Assembly (NCBI GenBank): GCA_015265235.1
Contig: JABZYJ010000039.1
Location: 1-14,192 of the forward strand
Direction: 5' to 3'
DNA: 14,192 bases
Source of the DNA: Selenomonas sp.
GTDB taxonomy: Bacteria; Bacillota; Negativicutes; Selenomonadales; Selenomonadaceae
This document shows positions 1-7,010 of this stretch, one piece after another (the first letter of the stretch is position 1; each line of letters starts with the position of its first letter). A program made the position numbers and the translations under genes. The notes under the pieces are model-generated. The model had not been told where the DNA came from, made no database searches, and was given only the letters and a program-made list of their open reading frames with translations.

Positions 1-291
1 AATGTATCCGATACGGGCAGTGCGCCGTTTGACACAAACTGGTTCTGGGCAGCGGTCAACGCAAATAAGGAGTACCCCTATATGGCGCTCAAGCGCCATC
101 TGGAGGGCACGACGAAGATCACCACAACGATCAGCGCCTCGGGGGCAATCACAAATGTCTCCGTCTCCTCCTCCTCCGGATACAGTGTACTGGATGAGGC
201 GGCGGTCGCCGCAGCGTATGCGGTCGGCAGCTACCCGAATCCCACAGGGGGACCGGTAACCGTAGATACGAACGTCCAATTTAACCAGTAA
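1..291 (+). CDS. TonB-family C-terminal domain protein (5' end outside window)
   Basis: Reading frame 1 is open from the first base to TAA at 289-291, so the gene enters from the left and only its last 96 residues are visible. They contain the TonB C-terminal pattern: a YP.MALKRHLEGT opening, a strand with ITTTISASG, VSVSSSSG, then LDEAAVAAA. In characterised systems this domain contacts the TonB box of outer-membrane receptors and passes on energy from ExbBD. The N-terminal membrane anchor and proline-rich linker cannot be seen. The domain points to a diderm cell envelope. It converges on zapA and shares a terminator with it. An internal ATG at 82 is just a codon within the domain and not a likely start. 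A TonB-like domain in a different architecture is possible. Confidence 0.82.
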   Translation, partial: NVSDTGSAPFDTNWFWAAVNANKEYPYMALKRHLEGTTKITTTISASGAITNVSVSSSSGYSVLDEAAVAAAYAVGSYPNPTGGPVTVDTNVQFNQ

Positions 292-334
292 AAAAAATAA
301 GCTATGATGCACGCACATCATAGCTTATTTTTTT
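291..334. terminator. Bidirectional terminator between the TonB gene and zapA
   Basis: Perfect 19-bp inverted repeat (291-309 against 316-334) around a 6-base loop at 310-315. The stem core is AAGCTATGATG. An A-run on the left arm and a T-run on the right arm give a U-tract in both directions. It fills the whole 41-bp gap and overlaps the last base of the TonB stop codon and the zapA stop codon (333-335), so it serves both convergent genes. Confidence 0.93.
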
Positions 335-590
335 ACTTTTCCTCAAGGAGCTGTACGAGCTCATCGTAGTCGCGCCGCAGCTGCTCATATTCATCCATCA
401 GCTGAAGCACGGAAAGCACTGCGATGCGCTGAACATCGAAGCTGCGCACCTTCTTCGACATCTCCTTGATGCGGCGGTCACTCTCTGCCGCCAGCCGCTT
501 GAGGCGATCCGGTTCATCGGTCTTGAGCTGGTAGCTCTGCCCAAACATCTCGACGACAACGCGCTTTGTCGTCTGTTTTTCCTCTGCCAT
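333..590 (-). CDS. zapA: Cell division protein ZapA
   Basis: 85-residue ZapA-family protein. ZapA binds FtsZ and bundles its filaments at mid-cell. The N-terminal part has the family pattern VVVEMFGQSYQLKTDEP followed by RLKRLAAESDRRIKEMS, and the C-terminal half (from about residue 45) is a long charged helix expected to form the coiled-coil dimer. The ATG at 590 is chosen because AAGGCGGTGA lies just upstream; a GTG at 599 would add three residues but falls inside that ribosome binding site. It begins 15 bases after the pheT stop, so it is probably co-transcribed with pheS-pheT, an order also known in other Firmicutes. It ends in the bidirectional terminator at 291-334. Confidence 0.92.
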   Translation of the reverse strand: MAEEKQTTKRVVVEMFGQSYQLKTDEPDRLKRLAAESDRRIKEMSKKVRSFDVQRIAVLSVLQLMDEYEQLRRDYDELVQLLEEK

Positions 591-605
591 GGCTCTCACC
601 GCCTT

Positions 606-1430
606 TTATCCGCGAAGCTGTGCGTGAAGCTGCTCCTCCGCCGCCTGCAGGATCGCGGCGAACGCCGCATCCACTTCCTCATCGGTCAAGGTCTTGTCGT
701 CGGACTGGAAATGCAGGTGGAACGCCATGCTCTTCTTCCCCTCGCCCACCTGTTTGCCCTCATAGACATCAAAGAGGGTCGCACCGCGGAAGTAACTGCC
801 GCCCTTCTTCGCGATGACGCGCTCGATCTCCGCCGTCGTAAGGTCAGCATCCACGAGGATCGCAAGGTCGCGCGTCGATGCGGGATACTTTGGCAGAGCC
901 TTAATCGCAGCCTTTTTCTTGCGGTAGCGCAGCAGTGTCTCAGCATCCATCTCAAAGACGTAGACACTCTGTCCGATGCCAAAGTTCGCGGCGACCGTCG
1001 GATGAATCTCGCCGAGGACGGCGATCACGTCGCGCCCCTTTTTGAAGAATGCCGTCTTGCCGGGGTGCATCGCAAAGTGCTCGCCGCGCTCCACCGTGTA
1101 TTTTTGTACGCCGATGGCGGAGAGGAAATGCTCCAGCACGCCCTTTGCATCGTAGAAATCGACCATCGCATTATCCGTATCCCATGCGATGGGATTGCGC
1201 CGCCCTGTGAGTAGTCCTGCCACCTTGCACTTTTCCTCGACGAGTTCCGTGACAGGCAGTGCCTTCGGGAAGAAGACGGGCGCAATGTCAAAGAGCCGCA
1301 GATCGAGATTCCGACGTGCCACGTTGCGCGCCGCATTATCGATAATGCTCGTCAGGAGGGTCGTGCGGACGAGCGGATACTCCTCCATGAGCGGGTTCAT
1401 GATGGGAATCGCGCGGCGGAGGACGCTGTC
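606..1430 (-). CDS. pheT: Phenylalanyl-tRNA synthetase beta subunit, C-terminal part (downstream of the in-frame TAG)
   Basis: Continues in exactly the same frame as the upstream pheT part, separated only by the TAG at 1431-1433. With that codon read through, the whole gene is 606-3041 (811 codons), the normal PheT length of about 800. This part (274 residues) holds the rest of the catalytic-like core (NPLMEEYPLVRTTLL, then LRLFDIAPVFF) and a complete C-terminal FDX-ACB tRNA-binding domain (from KYPASTRDLAILVD, near residue 715 of the full protein, to the end). The first internal ATG is at 1400 (34 bases after the TAG ends, MNPLMEEY). No Shine-Dalgarno-like sequence precedes it or the next ATG at 1388, so independent re-initiation is not well supported. 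The sequence shows no decay after the stop: no frameshift and no second stop. It could be a pseudogene fragment, half of a split protein or part of a read-through product. Confidence 0.85.
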   Translation of the reverse strand, partial: DSVLRRAIPIMNPLMEEYPLVRTTLLTSIIDNAARNVARRNLDLRLFDIAPVFFPKALPVTELVEEKCKVAGLLTGRRNPIAWDTDNAMVDFYDAKGVLEHFLSAIGVQKYTVERGEHFAMHPGKTAFFKKGRDVIAVLGEIHPTVAANFGIGQSVYVFEMDAETLLRYRKKKAAIKALPKYPASTRDLAILVDADLTTAEIERVIAKKGGSYFRGATLFDVYEGKQVGEGKKSMAFHLHFQSDDKTLTDEEVDAAFAAILQAAEEQLHAQLRG

Positions 1431-1433
1431 CTA
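1431..1433 (-). other. Single in-frame TAG (amber) codon inside pheT
   Basis: The plus strand reads CTA here, giving TAG at codon 537 of the pheT frame. It is preceded by DKLCVP and followed by DSVLRRAIPIMNP, which carry on the PheT core without a gap, so only one codon is affected. Codons one substitution away include CAG (Gln), GAG (Glu), AAG (Lys), TGG (Trp) and TAC/TAT (Tyr); the ancestral residue cannot be fixed from this sequence. No other gene in the window has an internal stop. Confidence 0.95.
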
Positions 1434-3041
1434 GGGCACGCAGAGCTTGTCGAGAGCCGCTGCGCTCGTAAAGCTGAACGAGAGCTCCTCCGTCATGCCG
1501 AGGGAGGCAAGGGTCTCGCGCATGGTATCGACAAACGCCTGCATCTCACTGACCGAGCCCTGCAGGACTGCCCCCGACGGCATCTTCGATGCGATGTTGT
1601 CAAAACCGTAGAGCCGCGCAACCTCCTCCGAGATGTCCTCCATCAGCGTCACGTCTCCGCGCCATGAAGGAACGACGACGCGATAGGTCTCAACCCCCTG
1701 CTCCTCGACGATAAAACCGAGGGAGCGCAGTGCCGATGCCATCCACTCGCCCGGGATGTTCGCACCGATGCGCTCCGCGACGGCGCGCGCACTGAACGTG
1801 AGTACCGTCGGGACGCGCGGCGCGGGATTGACGTCAATCGTCCCCTCTGCCACGGTGCAGGCATCCATCTCCGTGAGGAGCTGTGCGGCACGCGTCACGG
1901 CACGAATGGTCTCCGTCTCATCCACGCCGCGCTCAAACCGTCCCGATGCCTCGGAGCGGAGACCGATGCGCCGCGCCGTGCGGCGGATGGCCGGCCCATG
2001 GAAGGACGCCGCCTCAAGGACGACCGTCGTCGTTTGGTCCGTCACTTCGGAATCGAGTCCGCCCATGATGCCGGCAAGCCCTGCGGGCTTCTCGCTGTCG
2101 GCAATGACGAGCTCATCTCCGACGGCGATGCGGTTGGAATCATCCAGCGTATGGAGCTGTTCCCCTGCACGAGCGCGCCGCGCCGTCAGCGTATGTCCTG
2201 CGATACGATCATAGTCGTACGCGTGGAGGGGCTGTCCCAGCTCCAGCATGACGAAGTTCGTCACGTCGACGACATTGTTGATCGAGCGGATGCCCGCACC
2301 GCGCAGACGATCCACCATCCATGCGGGCGTGGGAGCGACCTTCACATCGCGCAGGACACGCGCAGAGAAACGGTGGCACAGCTCCTTGTCGTCGATGTGA
2401 ATGGAGACGAGATCCGCAGCGCGGACGCCCGCCGTCTCCTTCACCTCAATCGTCGGCATGCGCAGCGATTTGCCCGTCAGCGCGGCGACCTCCCGCGCAA
2501 TCCCGATGACACTGAAGCAGTCGGCGCGGTTTGCCGTCAGCTCGAACTCGAGGATCACATCGTCGAGGCCGAGTACCTGCGCCGCCGGTACACCGACGGG
2601 TGTATCGGACGGCAGAATGTAGATGCCGTTCACCTGCTCATCGGGCAGTCCCTCGGTATCAATGGCAAGCTCGCCCGCCGAACACATCATGCCGTTCGAG
2701 GGGATGCCGCGCAGCTTGCCCTTCGAGATCTTCTTGCCGTCGGGGAGCACTGCGCCGACCGTGGCGACGGGGACGATATGACCCTCGCGCACATTGGATG
2801 CGCCCGTCACGATCTGCGTCAGCTCCGCACTGCCCATGTTCAGCTGACAGACGAGCAGATGATCGGAGTCCGGATGCGGCGTGATCTTCTCGATGCGCCC
2901 GGTGATGACCTTTTCAAGCCCCTCGTCGGCACGCACAATGCGCTCGACGGGCACACCGGCCATCGTCAGGCGGTCGGCAATCTTCTCCGCCGGCTCATCT
3001 ATCTCAACATAATCCTTCAGCCATTTGATGGAAACCTGCAT
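1431..3041 (-). CDS. pheT: Phenylalanyl-tRNA synthetase beta subunit, N-terminal part (ends at in-frame TAG)
   Basis: First 536 codons of PheRS beta, which with PheS forms the alpha2-beta2 enzyme charging tRNA-Phe. It shows the N-terminal segment MQVSIKWLKDYVEID, the EMAP/OB-fold tRNA-binding domain (about residues 40-150, GRIEKITPHPDSDHLLVC to SNGMMCSAGELAI), the B3/B4 domain that edits Tyr-tRNA-Phe (about 205-400, including NNVVDVTNFVMLELGQPLHAYD), the B5 domain (about 405-475) and the start of the catalytic-like core (VPSWRGDVTLMEDISEEVARLYG). The ATG at 3041 has AAGGAGG upstream, overlapping the pheS stop; the genes are 12 bases apart. The frame then meets TAG at 1431-1433. A product ending there lacks half of the core and the FDX-ACB domain and would not be expected to work, although PheT is essential in bacteria. 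Confidence 0.93.
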   Translation of the reverse strand: MQVSIKWLKDYVEIDEPAEKIADRLTMAGVPVERIVRADEGLEKVITGRIEKITPHPDSDHLLVCQLNMGSAELTQIVTGASNVREGHIVPVATVGAVLPDGKKISKGKLRGIPSNGMMCSAGELAIDTEGLPDEQVNGIYILPSDTPVGVPAAQVLGLDDVILEFELTANRADCFSVIGIAREVAALTGKSLRMPTIEVKETAGVRAADLVSIHIDDKELCHRFSARVLRDVKVAPTPAWMVDRLRGAGIRSINNVVDVTNFVMLELGQPLHAYDYDRIAGHTLTARRARAGEQLHTLDDSNRIAVGDELVIADSEKPAGLAGIMGGLDSEVTDQTTTVVLEAASFHGPAIRRTARRIGLRSEASGRFERGVDETETIRAVTRAAQLLTEMDACTVAEGTIDVNPAPRVPTVLTFSARAVAERIGANIPGEWMASALRSLGFIVEEQGVETYRVVVPSWRGDVTLMEDISEEVARLYGFDNIASKMPSGAVLQGSVSEMQAFVDTMRETLASLGMTEELSFSFTSAAALDKLCVP

Positions 3042-3053
3042 AGTCCCGCCTCC

Positions 3054-4082
3054 TTAGAATTGATGTAAGAAACGCACGTCGTTGTCGTAGAACAGACGCA
3101 GATCATCCACGCCGTACGCAAGCATCGCGATGCGCTCTACGCCCATGCCGAATGCAAAACCCGACACTACATTTGGATCGTAGCCGCTCATGCGCAGAAC
3201 GTTCGGATGCACCATACCCGCGCCGAGGATTTCGAGCCAGCCCGTGCCCTTGCACACGCGGCAGCCCGCACCATGACAGGCGGAGCAGGAAATATCAACC
3301 TCGGTGGACGGCTCGGTGAACGGGAAGAAACTCGGGCGAAAACGCACCTTGGCGTCGGCGTCGAAGAGTTCATGCAGGCACAGCTCAAGCGTTCCTTTGA
3401 GATCGGCAAAGGAGATGTCCTTGTCGATGACGAGCCCCTCCACCTGCGTGAACATCGGCGAGTGCGTCGCATCGTAGGAGTCGCGGCGATAGACACGCCC
3501 GGGCGCGATCATACGGATCGGAGCATTCGGCTCGTTCTTCTGCATCGTACGTGCCTGCACGGGCGAGGTCTGAGAGCGCAGCAGAATATCCTCCGTGATG
3601 TAGAAGGAATCCTGCATATCGCGCGCGGGGTGATCCTTCGGCAGGTTGAGCGCCTCAAAGTTGTAGTAGTCCGTCTCAATCTCAGGGCCTTCCTCTACCG
3701 TAAAGCCCATCTGCAGAAAGATTTTCTTGATGCGGTTCAGCGTGATCGTGAGCGGATGCAGATGTCCGATCTGCATCGTGCGGCCGGGCAGCGTGACATC
3801 GATCTGCTCAGCGTCGATCTTGGCCGCCAGTTCACGCTGGGCAAGTTCCTCAGACTTCTTCGCGAGGAGCTCCTCGAGCTCGGCACGCGCCTCGTTGACG
3901 ATCTTGCCGATGCGCGGACGTTCCTCCTGTGCGAGGGCGCCCATGCTGCGCATGAGAGTCGTCAGCTCTCCCTTTTTCCCCAGAATCTTGACACGTATAT
4001 CGTTAAGCTCACTCAGCGAGCCCGCGGTCTCTGCAATCGCAGCTCGGGCACGCGCCTTGAGTTCTCTGATCTTTTCGTCCAT
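3054..4082 (-). CDS. pheS: Phenylalanyl-tRNA synthetase alpha subunit
   Basis: 342 residues, the usual PheS length. It has the N-terminal coiled-coil arm (about 1-90: ELKARARAAIAETAGSL, ARAELEELLAKKSEELAQ), then the class II catalytic core: motif 1 region GFTVEEGPEIETDYYNF, motif 2 region RMIAPGRVYRRDSYDATHSP with FTQVEGLVID, and motif 3 FGMGVERIAMLAYG. A CSACHGAGCRVC cysteine cluster precedes GWLEILGAGMV, as in many bacterial PheS. The ATG at 4082 is preferred over an upstream in-frame start (4118) because AGGAGG sits 5 bases before it and homologues begin near MDEKIRELK. First gene of pheS-pheT-zapA. No T-box is visible upstream. Confidence 0.96.
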   Translation of the reverse strand: MDEKIRELKARARAAIAETAGSLSELNDIRVKILGKKGELTTLMRSMGALAQEERPRIGKIVNEARAELEELLAKKSEELAQRELAAKIDAEQIDVTLPGRTMQIGHLHPLTITLNRIKKIFLQMGFTVEEGPEIETDYYNFEALNLPKDHPARDMQDSFYITEDILLRSQTSPVQARTMQKNEPNAPIRMIAPGRVYRRDSYDATHSPMFTQVEGLVIDKDISFADLKGTLELCLHELFDADAKVRFRPSFFPFTEPSTEVDISCSACHGAGCRVCKGTGWLEILGAGMVHPNVLRMSGYDPNVVSGFAFGMGVERIAMLAYGVDDLRLFYDNDVRFLHQF

Positions 4083-4220
4083 AACGTCCTCCTGTATGTG
4101 CACGTCGTCACGACACAATACGATTCAAACAACAATTCTCAGTTTACCATATTCACGCCAAAAAATCTATGGACATGCGGATAAGATGAAGGGAATGTCT
4201 GCAAAGAGCACATTTCCAAT

Positions 4221-4249
4221 TTGAACAAACATTGTTTTTATAGTATTCT
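4221..4249 (+). promoter_or_regulatory. Promoter for thiT
   Basis: TTGAAC (4221-4226), 17-base spacer, TATTCT (4244-4249): a good sigma-70-type promoter placing the transcript start near 4256, about 47 bases before the chosen thiT start. A small dyad TATAG-TATT-CTATA (4239-4252) covers the -10 element and could be an operator. No TPP riboswitch (thi box) is recognisable in the short leader. Confidence 0.65.
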
Positions 4250-4264
4250 ATACGAGGTCACCAA
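4237..4264 (-). promoter_or_regulatory. Candidate promoter for pheS-pheT-zapA
   Basis: On the minus strand TTGGTG (4264-4259), 16-base spacer, TATAAA (4242-4237). This would overlap the thiT promoter in the opposite direction and give pheS a leader of about 150 bases. The match is moderate and no better candidate was found between it and pheS. Confidence 0.35.
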
Positions 4265-4302
4265 TGTCCCCCACACAAATTGTATCCCCACAGGAGGTCT
4301 CC

Positions 4303-4956
4303 ATGGACACACTCATGAAAAGTACTGCCGACCTGATCGCGCAGCCGACCAGTCTCTTTGCGCTGCTCGCCGTACTCATCCTGATCCTCGGCTATCTGCA
4401 GATGCGGCGCATTCACTTCACGACCCACATGCTCATCAACGTCGCACTGATGCTCGCACTCACGATCGTACTGCATCAGCTGCGCATCTTTCACATGCCG
4501 CAGGGCGGGAGCGTCACCATCGGCGGGATGATTCCCCTCCTCTTTCTCACCTACCGTTACGGGGCGGGCATCGGCTGTCTCGCGGGCTTCCTCTACGGCA
4601 TGATCAACCTCATGCAGGATGCATTCATCCTGCACCCCCTGCAGGTACTCTTCGACTATCCGCTGCCCTATATGGCACTCGCGATTGCTGCTGCCGTACC
4701 GGGACGGATCTTCGCGGGAGCCGCACTCGCCTTTGCGGCACGCTTCGCCTGCCACTTTATCTCGGGTGCTGTGTTCTTCGGCTCATACGCACCGGAGGGA
4801 ATGTCGCCCTATCTGTATTCCCTCGTGTTCAACGCGACCTACCTCGTCCCCGAGGCGCTGATCTGCTTCATCCTGCTGCGCGTACTCCCCGTGCCGCGCC
4901 TCCTCGCTGCGATGGATCGGCAAACGCCGCTCTATGGGGCGAAGCTGTCGCTGTAA
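4303..4956 (+). CDS. thiT: Thiamine ECF transporter substrate-binding membrane protein ThiT
   Basis: 217-residue hydrophobic protein with about six membrane segments. It carries the ThiT (YuaJ) family marks: GGSVTIGGMIPLLFLTYRYG, the thiamine-site loop HPLQVLFDYPLPY, and CHFISGAVFFGSYAPEGMSP followed by YSLVFNATYLVPEA. In studied ThiT proteins these loops contain the His and Asn residues that contact thiamine. It is the S component of an energy-coupling factor transporter; the shared EcfA/A'/T module is not in this window. The ATG at 4303 is chosen because AGGAGG stands 5 bases before it; an ATG at 4264 would lie only about 8 bases from the predicted transcript start. It ends 4 bases from the convergent radical SAM gene, with no terminator visible between them. 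Confidence 0.93.
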   Translation: MDTLMKSTADLIAQPTSLFALLAVLILILGYLQMRRIHFTTHMLINVALMLALTIVLHQLRIFHMPQGGSVTIGGMIPLLFLTYRYGAGIGCLAGFLYGMINLMQDAFILHPLQVLFDYPLPYMALAIAAAVPGRIFAGAALAFAARFACHFISGAVFFGSYAPEGMSPYLYSLVFNATYLVPEALICFILLRVLPVPRLLAAMDRQTPLYGAKLSL

Positions 4957-4960
4957 TGGC

Positions 4961-5620
4961 TTAGCTGTCCTCGTACGTGCGCACGCGCAGTGTCAATCCG
5001 CGCTCCGCACAGATCTTGCGGCAGCGAGCGATCTCCTCCTCGTTCTCGACCTTCTCCACGACAGTGAGAACAACATGGGGAATGTAGGGCTTGCAGTGCT
5101 CGGCAAAGGTGAGCATCGCCTCATAGGAACCGATGCCGAACTTCGAGCGCGTGAGCGCAAGATAACGCTCGGCATTCGATGCATTGAGACTGATGGAGAT
5201 GGTGTCGAGCAGCCCCGCAAAGCGCTGTGCAAAGACGGTGCCATGCTCCAGCTCGCCCAGCCCGTTCGTATTGACGCGCGTCGGCACCTGCGGATGATGC
5301 GCCTTGACATAGCGCAGGACACCGAGCACCGTGTCTAGGCGCATCAGGGGCTCGCCGAAACCGCAGCATACGACTTCGGAGATGTATTCCCACGGCAGGC
5401 AGTCAAGCTGTTCCGTGATCTCAGCAAGTGTCGGATCATGGTCGATCCAGAGCGAGGACTCCTTCGCCATCTCCTTCATGCTGCGCAGACAGAAAACGCA
5501 GTCACAGTTACAGGAGTTCGTGATATTGACATAAATGGCACGCTTGCCCTCAGGCTGCTCGCGCAGACTCTCCTCCATCGGCAAATAGCGGCCACCCGCA
5601 TGGGTCGCATAAACAATCAT
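4961..5620 (-). CDS. Radical SAM protein, TatD-linked family type
   Basis: 219 residues. The radical SAM iron-sulfur motif CX3CX2C is present at Cys37, Cys41 and Cys44 (SCNCDCVFC; Cys39 is an extra cysteine), followed by the SAM-contacting GFGEP at 87-91 and later barrel strands (RVNTNG, TISISLNA, VVLTVVEK). Short length and the MIVY.TH...RYL opening before the cysteine motif resemble the family often found next to tatD nucleases. No tatD is present here, and the substrate of the family is unknown to me. The ATG at 5620 has AGGAG six bases upstream. The pyridoxal kinase terminator lies between it and the upstream gene and no clear promoter follows, so it may depend on read-through. Confidence 0.8.
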   Translation of the reverse strand: MIVYATHAGGRYLPMEESLREQPEGKRAIYVNITNSCNCDCVFCLRSMKEMAKESSLWIDHDPTLAEITEQLDCLPWEYISEVVCCGFGEPLMRLDTVLGVLRYVKAHHPQVPTRVNTNGLGELEHGTVFAQRFAGLLDTISISLNASNAERYLALTRSKFGIGSYEAMLTFAEHCKPYIPHVVLTVVEKVENEEEIARCRKICAERGLTLRVRTYEDS

Positions 5621-5650
5621 AATATGCTCCTAATGATACACAGAAATGAG

Positions 5651-5675
5651 AAAAGCTGCCCTTACGGCAGCTTTT
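5651..5675 (-). terminator. Terminator after the pyridoxal kinase gene
   Basis: 10-bp perfect stem AAAAGCTGCC (5651-5660) with its complement at 5666-5675 and a 5-base loop. It is 13 bases past the kinase stop. The minus-strand U-run is short (four Ts), so termination may be partial. The plus strand has a longer T-run (5672-5677), so it could also stop antisense transcripts. Confidence 0.75.
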
Positions 5676-5688
5676 TTGTTGCACAGCC

Positions 5689-6522
5689 TTACAGTTTGGT
5701 CAGCTCGCCCATAAATTCCTCAAAGGGCAGCCCGTAATTCCACGGCAGATCCAGCTCCTCCGCATAGGCGAGGCAGTGACCGATAAAGTCGGCGGCACAT
5801 TTCACCCCATCCGTAAGGGGGATACCGCGCACGAGGGACGCCGCGACAATCGCCGCAAACACATCGCCCGAACCGGAACGGTCACGCCCGATCTTCACAT
5901 GATCGTAGCAGCGGCTCTCTCCATCCTCATAGAGGTACGTGCGCACGCAGTCGCCCGCGTGAAGGCCGGTAATGACAACAGCACGCGGCCCCATCGCTGC
6001 GAGCTGGTGTGCCATGTGAGACAGCTCTGCATCGGTTACCACGCCGTCCGGCGGATACGGCAGATCGAGGAGCTGACACGCCTCTGTGAGGTTTGGCGTC
6101 ACAACGTCTGCGAACGGCATCAGCTGACGCATCTTCGCACAGAGTGCGGGCGTATACGAGGAGTAGAGTTTTCCATGATCTCCCATCACGGGATCGACAA
6201 TGACCAGCGTGTCCTTGCCCTTAAACGTATGCACCGCATCGAGGACGACCTCGATCTGCTCCTCCGAGCCGAGAAAGCCCGTGAGGATCGCATCGAAATC
6301 GAGATCGTTCTCCGCCCAGTTCTCCATGTACGGGCGCATACGCGCCGTGTAATCGTCGAGATAGTGTTTTGGAAAGCCTGTATGTACGGAAAGAATCGCC
6401 GTTGGGAGCGGACACGCCTGCACACGCATCGCAGAGATCAGCGGGAGCTGTACTGCCACTGAGCAGCGGCCGAATCCCGTAATGTCATTGATGAGAGCGA
6501 TCCGTTTTTGCCGCGCCGTCAA
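5689..6522 (-). CDS. Pyridoxal/pyridoxamine kinase, PfkB-like fold
   Basis: 277 residues of the ribokinase-like pyridoxal kinase family, which phosphorylates vitamin B6 vitamers with ATP to make PLP precursors. Seen: N-terminal RIALINDITGFGRCSVAVQLPL, LSVHTGFP, DAILTGFLGS, VIVDPVMGDHGKLY, VVTPNLTEACQLL, and the ATP-site motif DRSGSGDVFAA with the catalytic Asp at 220. The start is set at a TTG (6522-6520) that overlaps the queF stop as TTGA, with GGGTGG seven bases before it; homologues begin at about this point. An in-frame start at 6573 would add 17 residues that do not look like the family and lie inside queF. Tight coupling to queF suggests one operon from 8701. The exact vitamer preference (PdxK or PdxY) cannot be decided. 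Confidence 0.9.
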   Translation of the reverse strand: MTARQKRIALINDITGFGRCSVAVQLPLISAMRVQACPLPTAILSVHTGFPKHYLDDYTARMRPYMENWAENDLDFDAILTGFLGSEEQIEVVLDAVHTFKGKDTLVIVDPVMGDHGKLYSSYTPALCAKMRQLMPFADVVTPNLTEACQLLDLPYPPDGVVTDAELSHMAHQLAAMGPRAVVITGLHAGDCVRTYLYEDGESRCYDHVKIGRDRSGSGDVFAAIVAASLVRGIPLTDGVKCAADFIGHCLAYAEELDLPWNYGLPFEEFMGELTKL

Positions 6523-7010
6523 CGGTTGTCCACCCGTTCCGGTACACGGTCGTGCTGCGCGAGGCGCTCCCACGCCAGTGTCTCGTACTTTGTCCCCGGG
6601 ATGCCGTAGTTTGCATAGGGGTCGATCGAGATGCCGCCGCGCGGCAGAAATTTCCCCTGCACCTCGATGTACTTCGGTGCCATCAGGCGGATCAAATCAC
6701 GCATGATGACATTGACAACATCCTCGTGGAAGTCGCCGTGATTGCGAAAGCTCACCAGATAGAGCTTCAGTGATTTGCTCTCGACCATGCGCTCCGCCGG
6801 CATATAGGAAATATAGATCGTTCCGTAGTCCGGCTGCCCCGTAATCGGACAGAGTGTCGTAAACTCGGGGCAGTTAAAGCGTACCCAGTAGTCATGATCC
6901 GTATGCTGATTTTGAAAGGTCTCCAATGCCTCAGGCGCATAGTCATATCCGTAGTCCGTCCGCTGCGCGCCGAGCGAGGTCAGCCCCTCCTCTGCTTTTT
7001 CTCTTGCCAT
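6519..7010 (-). CDS. queF: NADPH-dependent 7-cyano-7-deazaguanine (preQ0) reductase
   Basis: 163 residues, matching the short (unimodular, B. subtilis-like) QueF, which reduces the nitrile of preQ0 to preQ1 for queuosine in tRNA. Visible are NCPEFTTLCPITGQPDYGTI with the nucleophile Cys54 and the acid Asp61, the substrate motif ESKS (77-80) in VESKSLKLYL, FRNHGDFHED, and the C-terminal GRG-like region LPRGGISIDPYANYG. The ATG at 7010 overlaps the stop of the GGDEF/EAL gene (TAATG), implying translational coupling. No preQ1 riboswitch is seen and no other queuosine gene is in the window. Confidence 0.95.
   Translation of the reverse strand: MAREKAEEGLTSLGAQRTDYGYDYAPEALETFQNQHTDHDYWVRFNCPEFTTLCPITGQPDYGTIYISYMPAERMVESKSLKLYLVSFRNHGDFHEDVVNVIMRDLIRLMAPKYIEVQGKFLPRGGISIDPYANYGIPGTKYETLAWERLAQHDRVPERVDNR

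Noticed and set aside
1388..1400. Independent restart of the pheT C-terminal part at an internal ATG
   Set aside because: No Shine-Dalgarno-like sequence precedes either ATG, and the start would fall in the middle of a folded core domain.
1998..3068. 356-codon plus-strand open frame opposite pheT
   Set aside because: Lies wholly antisense to well-conserved PheT sequence, shows no family motif and is explained by high-GC codon bias.
3207..4184. 325-codon plus-strand open frame opposite pheS
   Set aside because: Antisense to intact pheS; no motifs.
4083..4302. T-box before pheS or TPP riboswitch before thiT
   Set aside because: Neither the T-box core nor the thi-box CTGAGA...ACC pattern is present in the right strand and order; a lone CTGAGA on the minus strand is chance.
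4264..4302. Upstream ATG start for thiT
   Set aside because: Weak ribosome binding site located at the predicted transcript start; AGGAGG before the ATG at 4303 is far better and gives the normal ThiT N-terminus.
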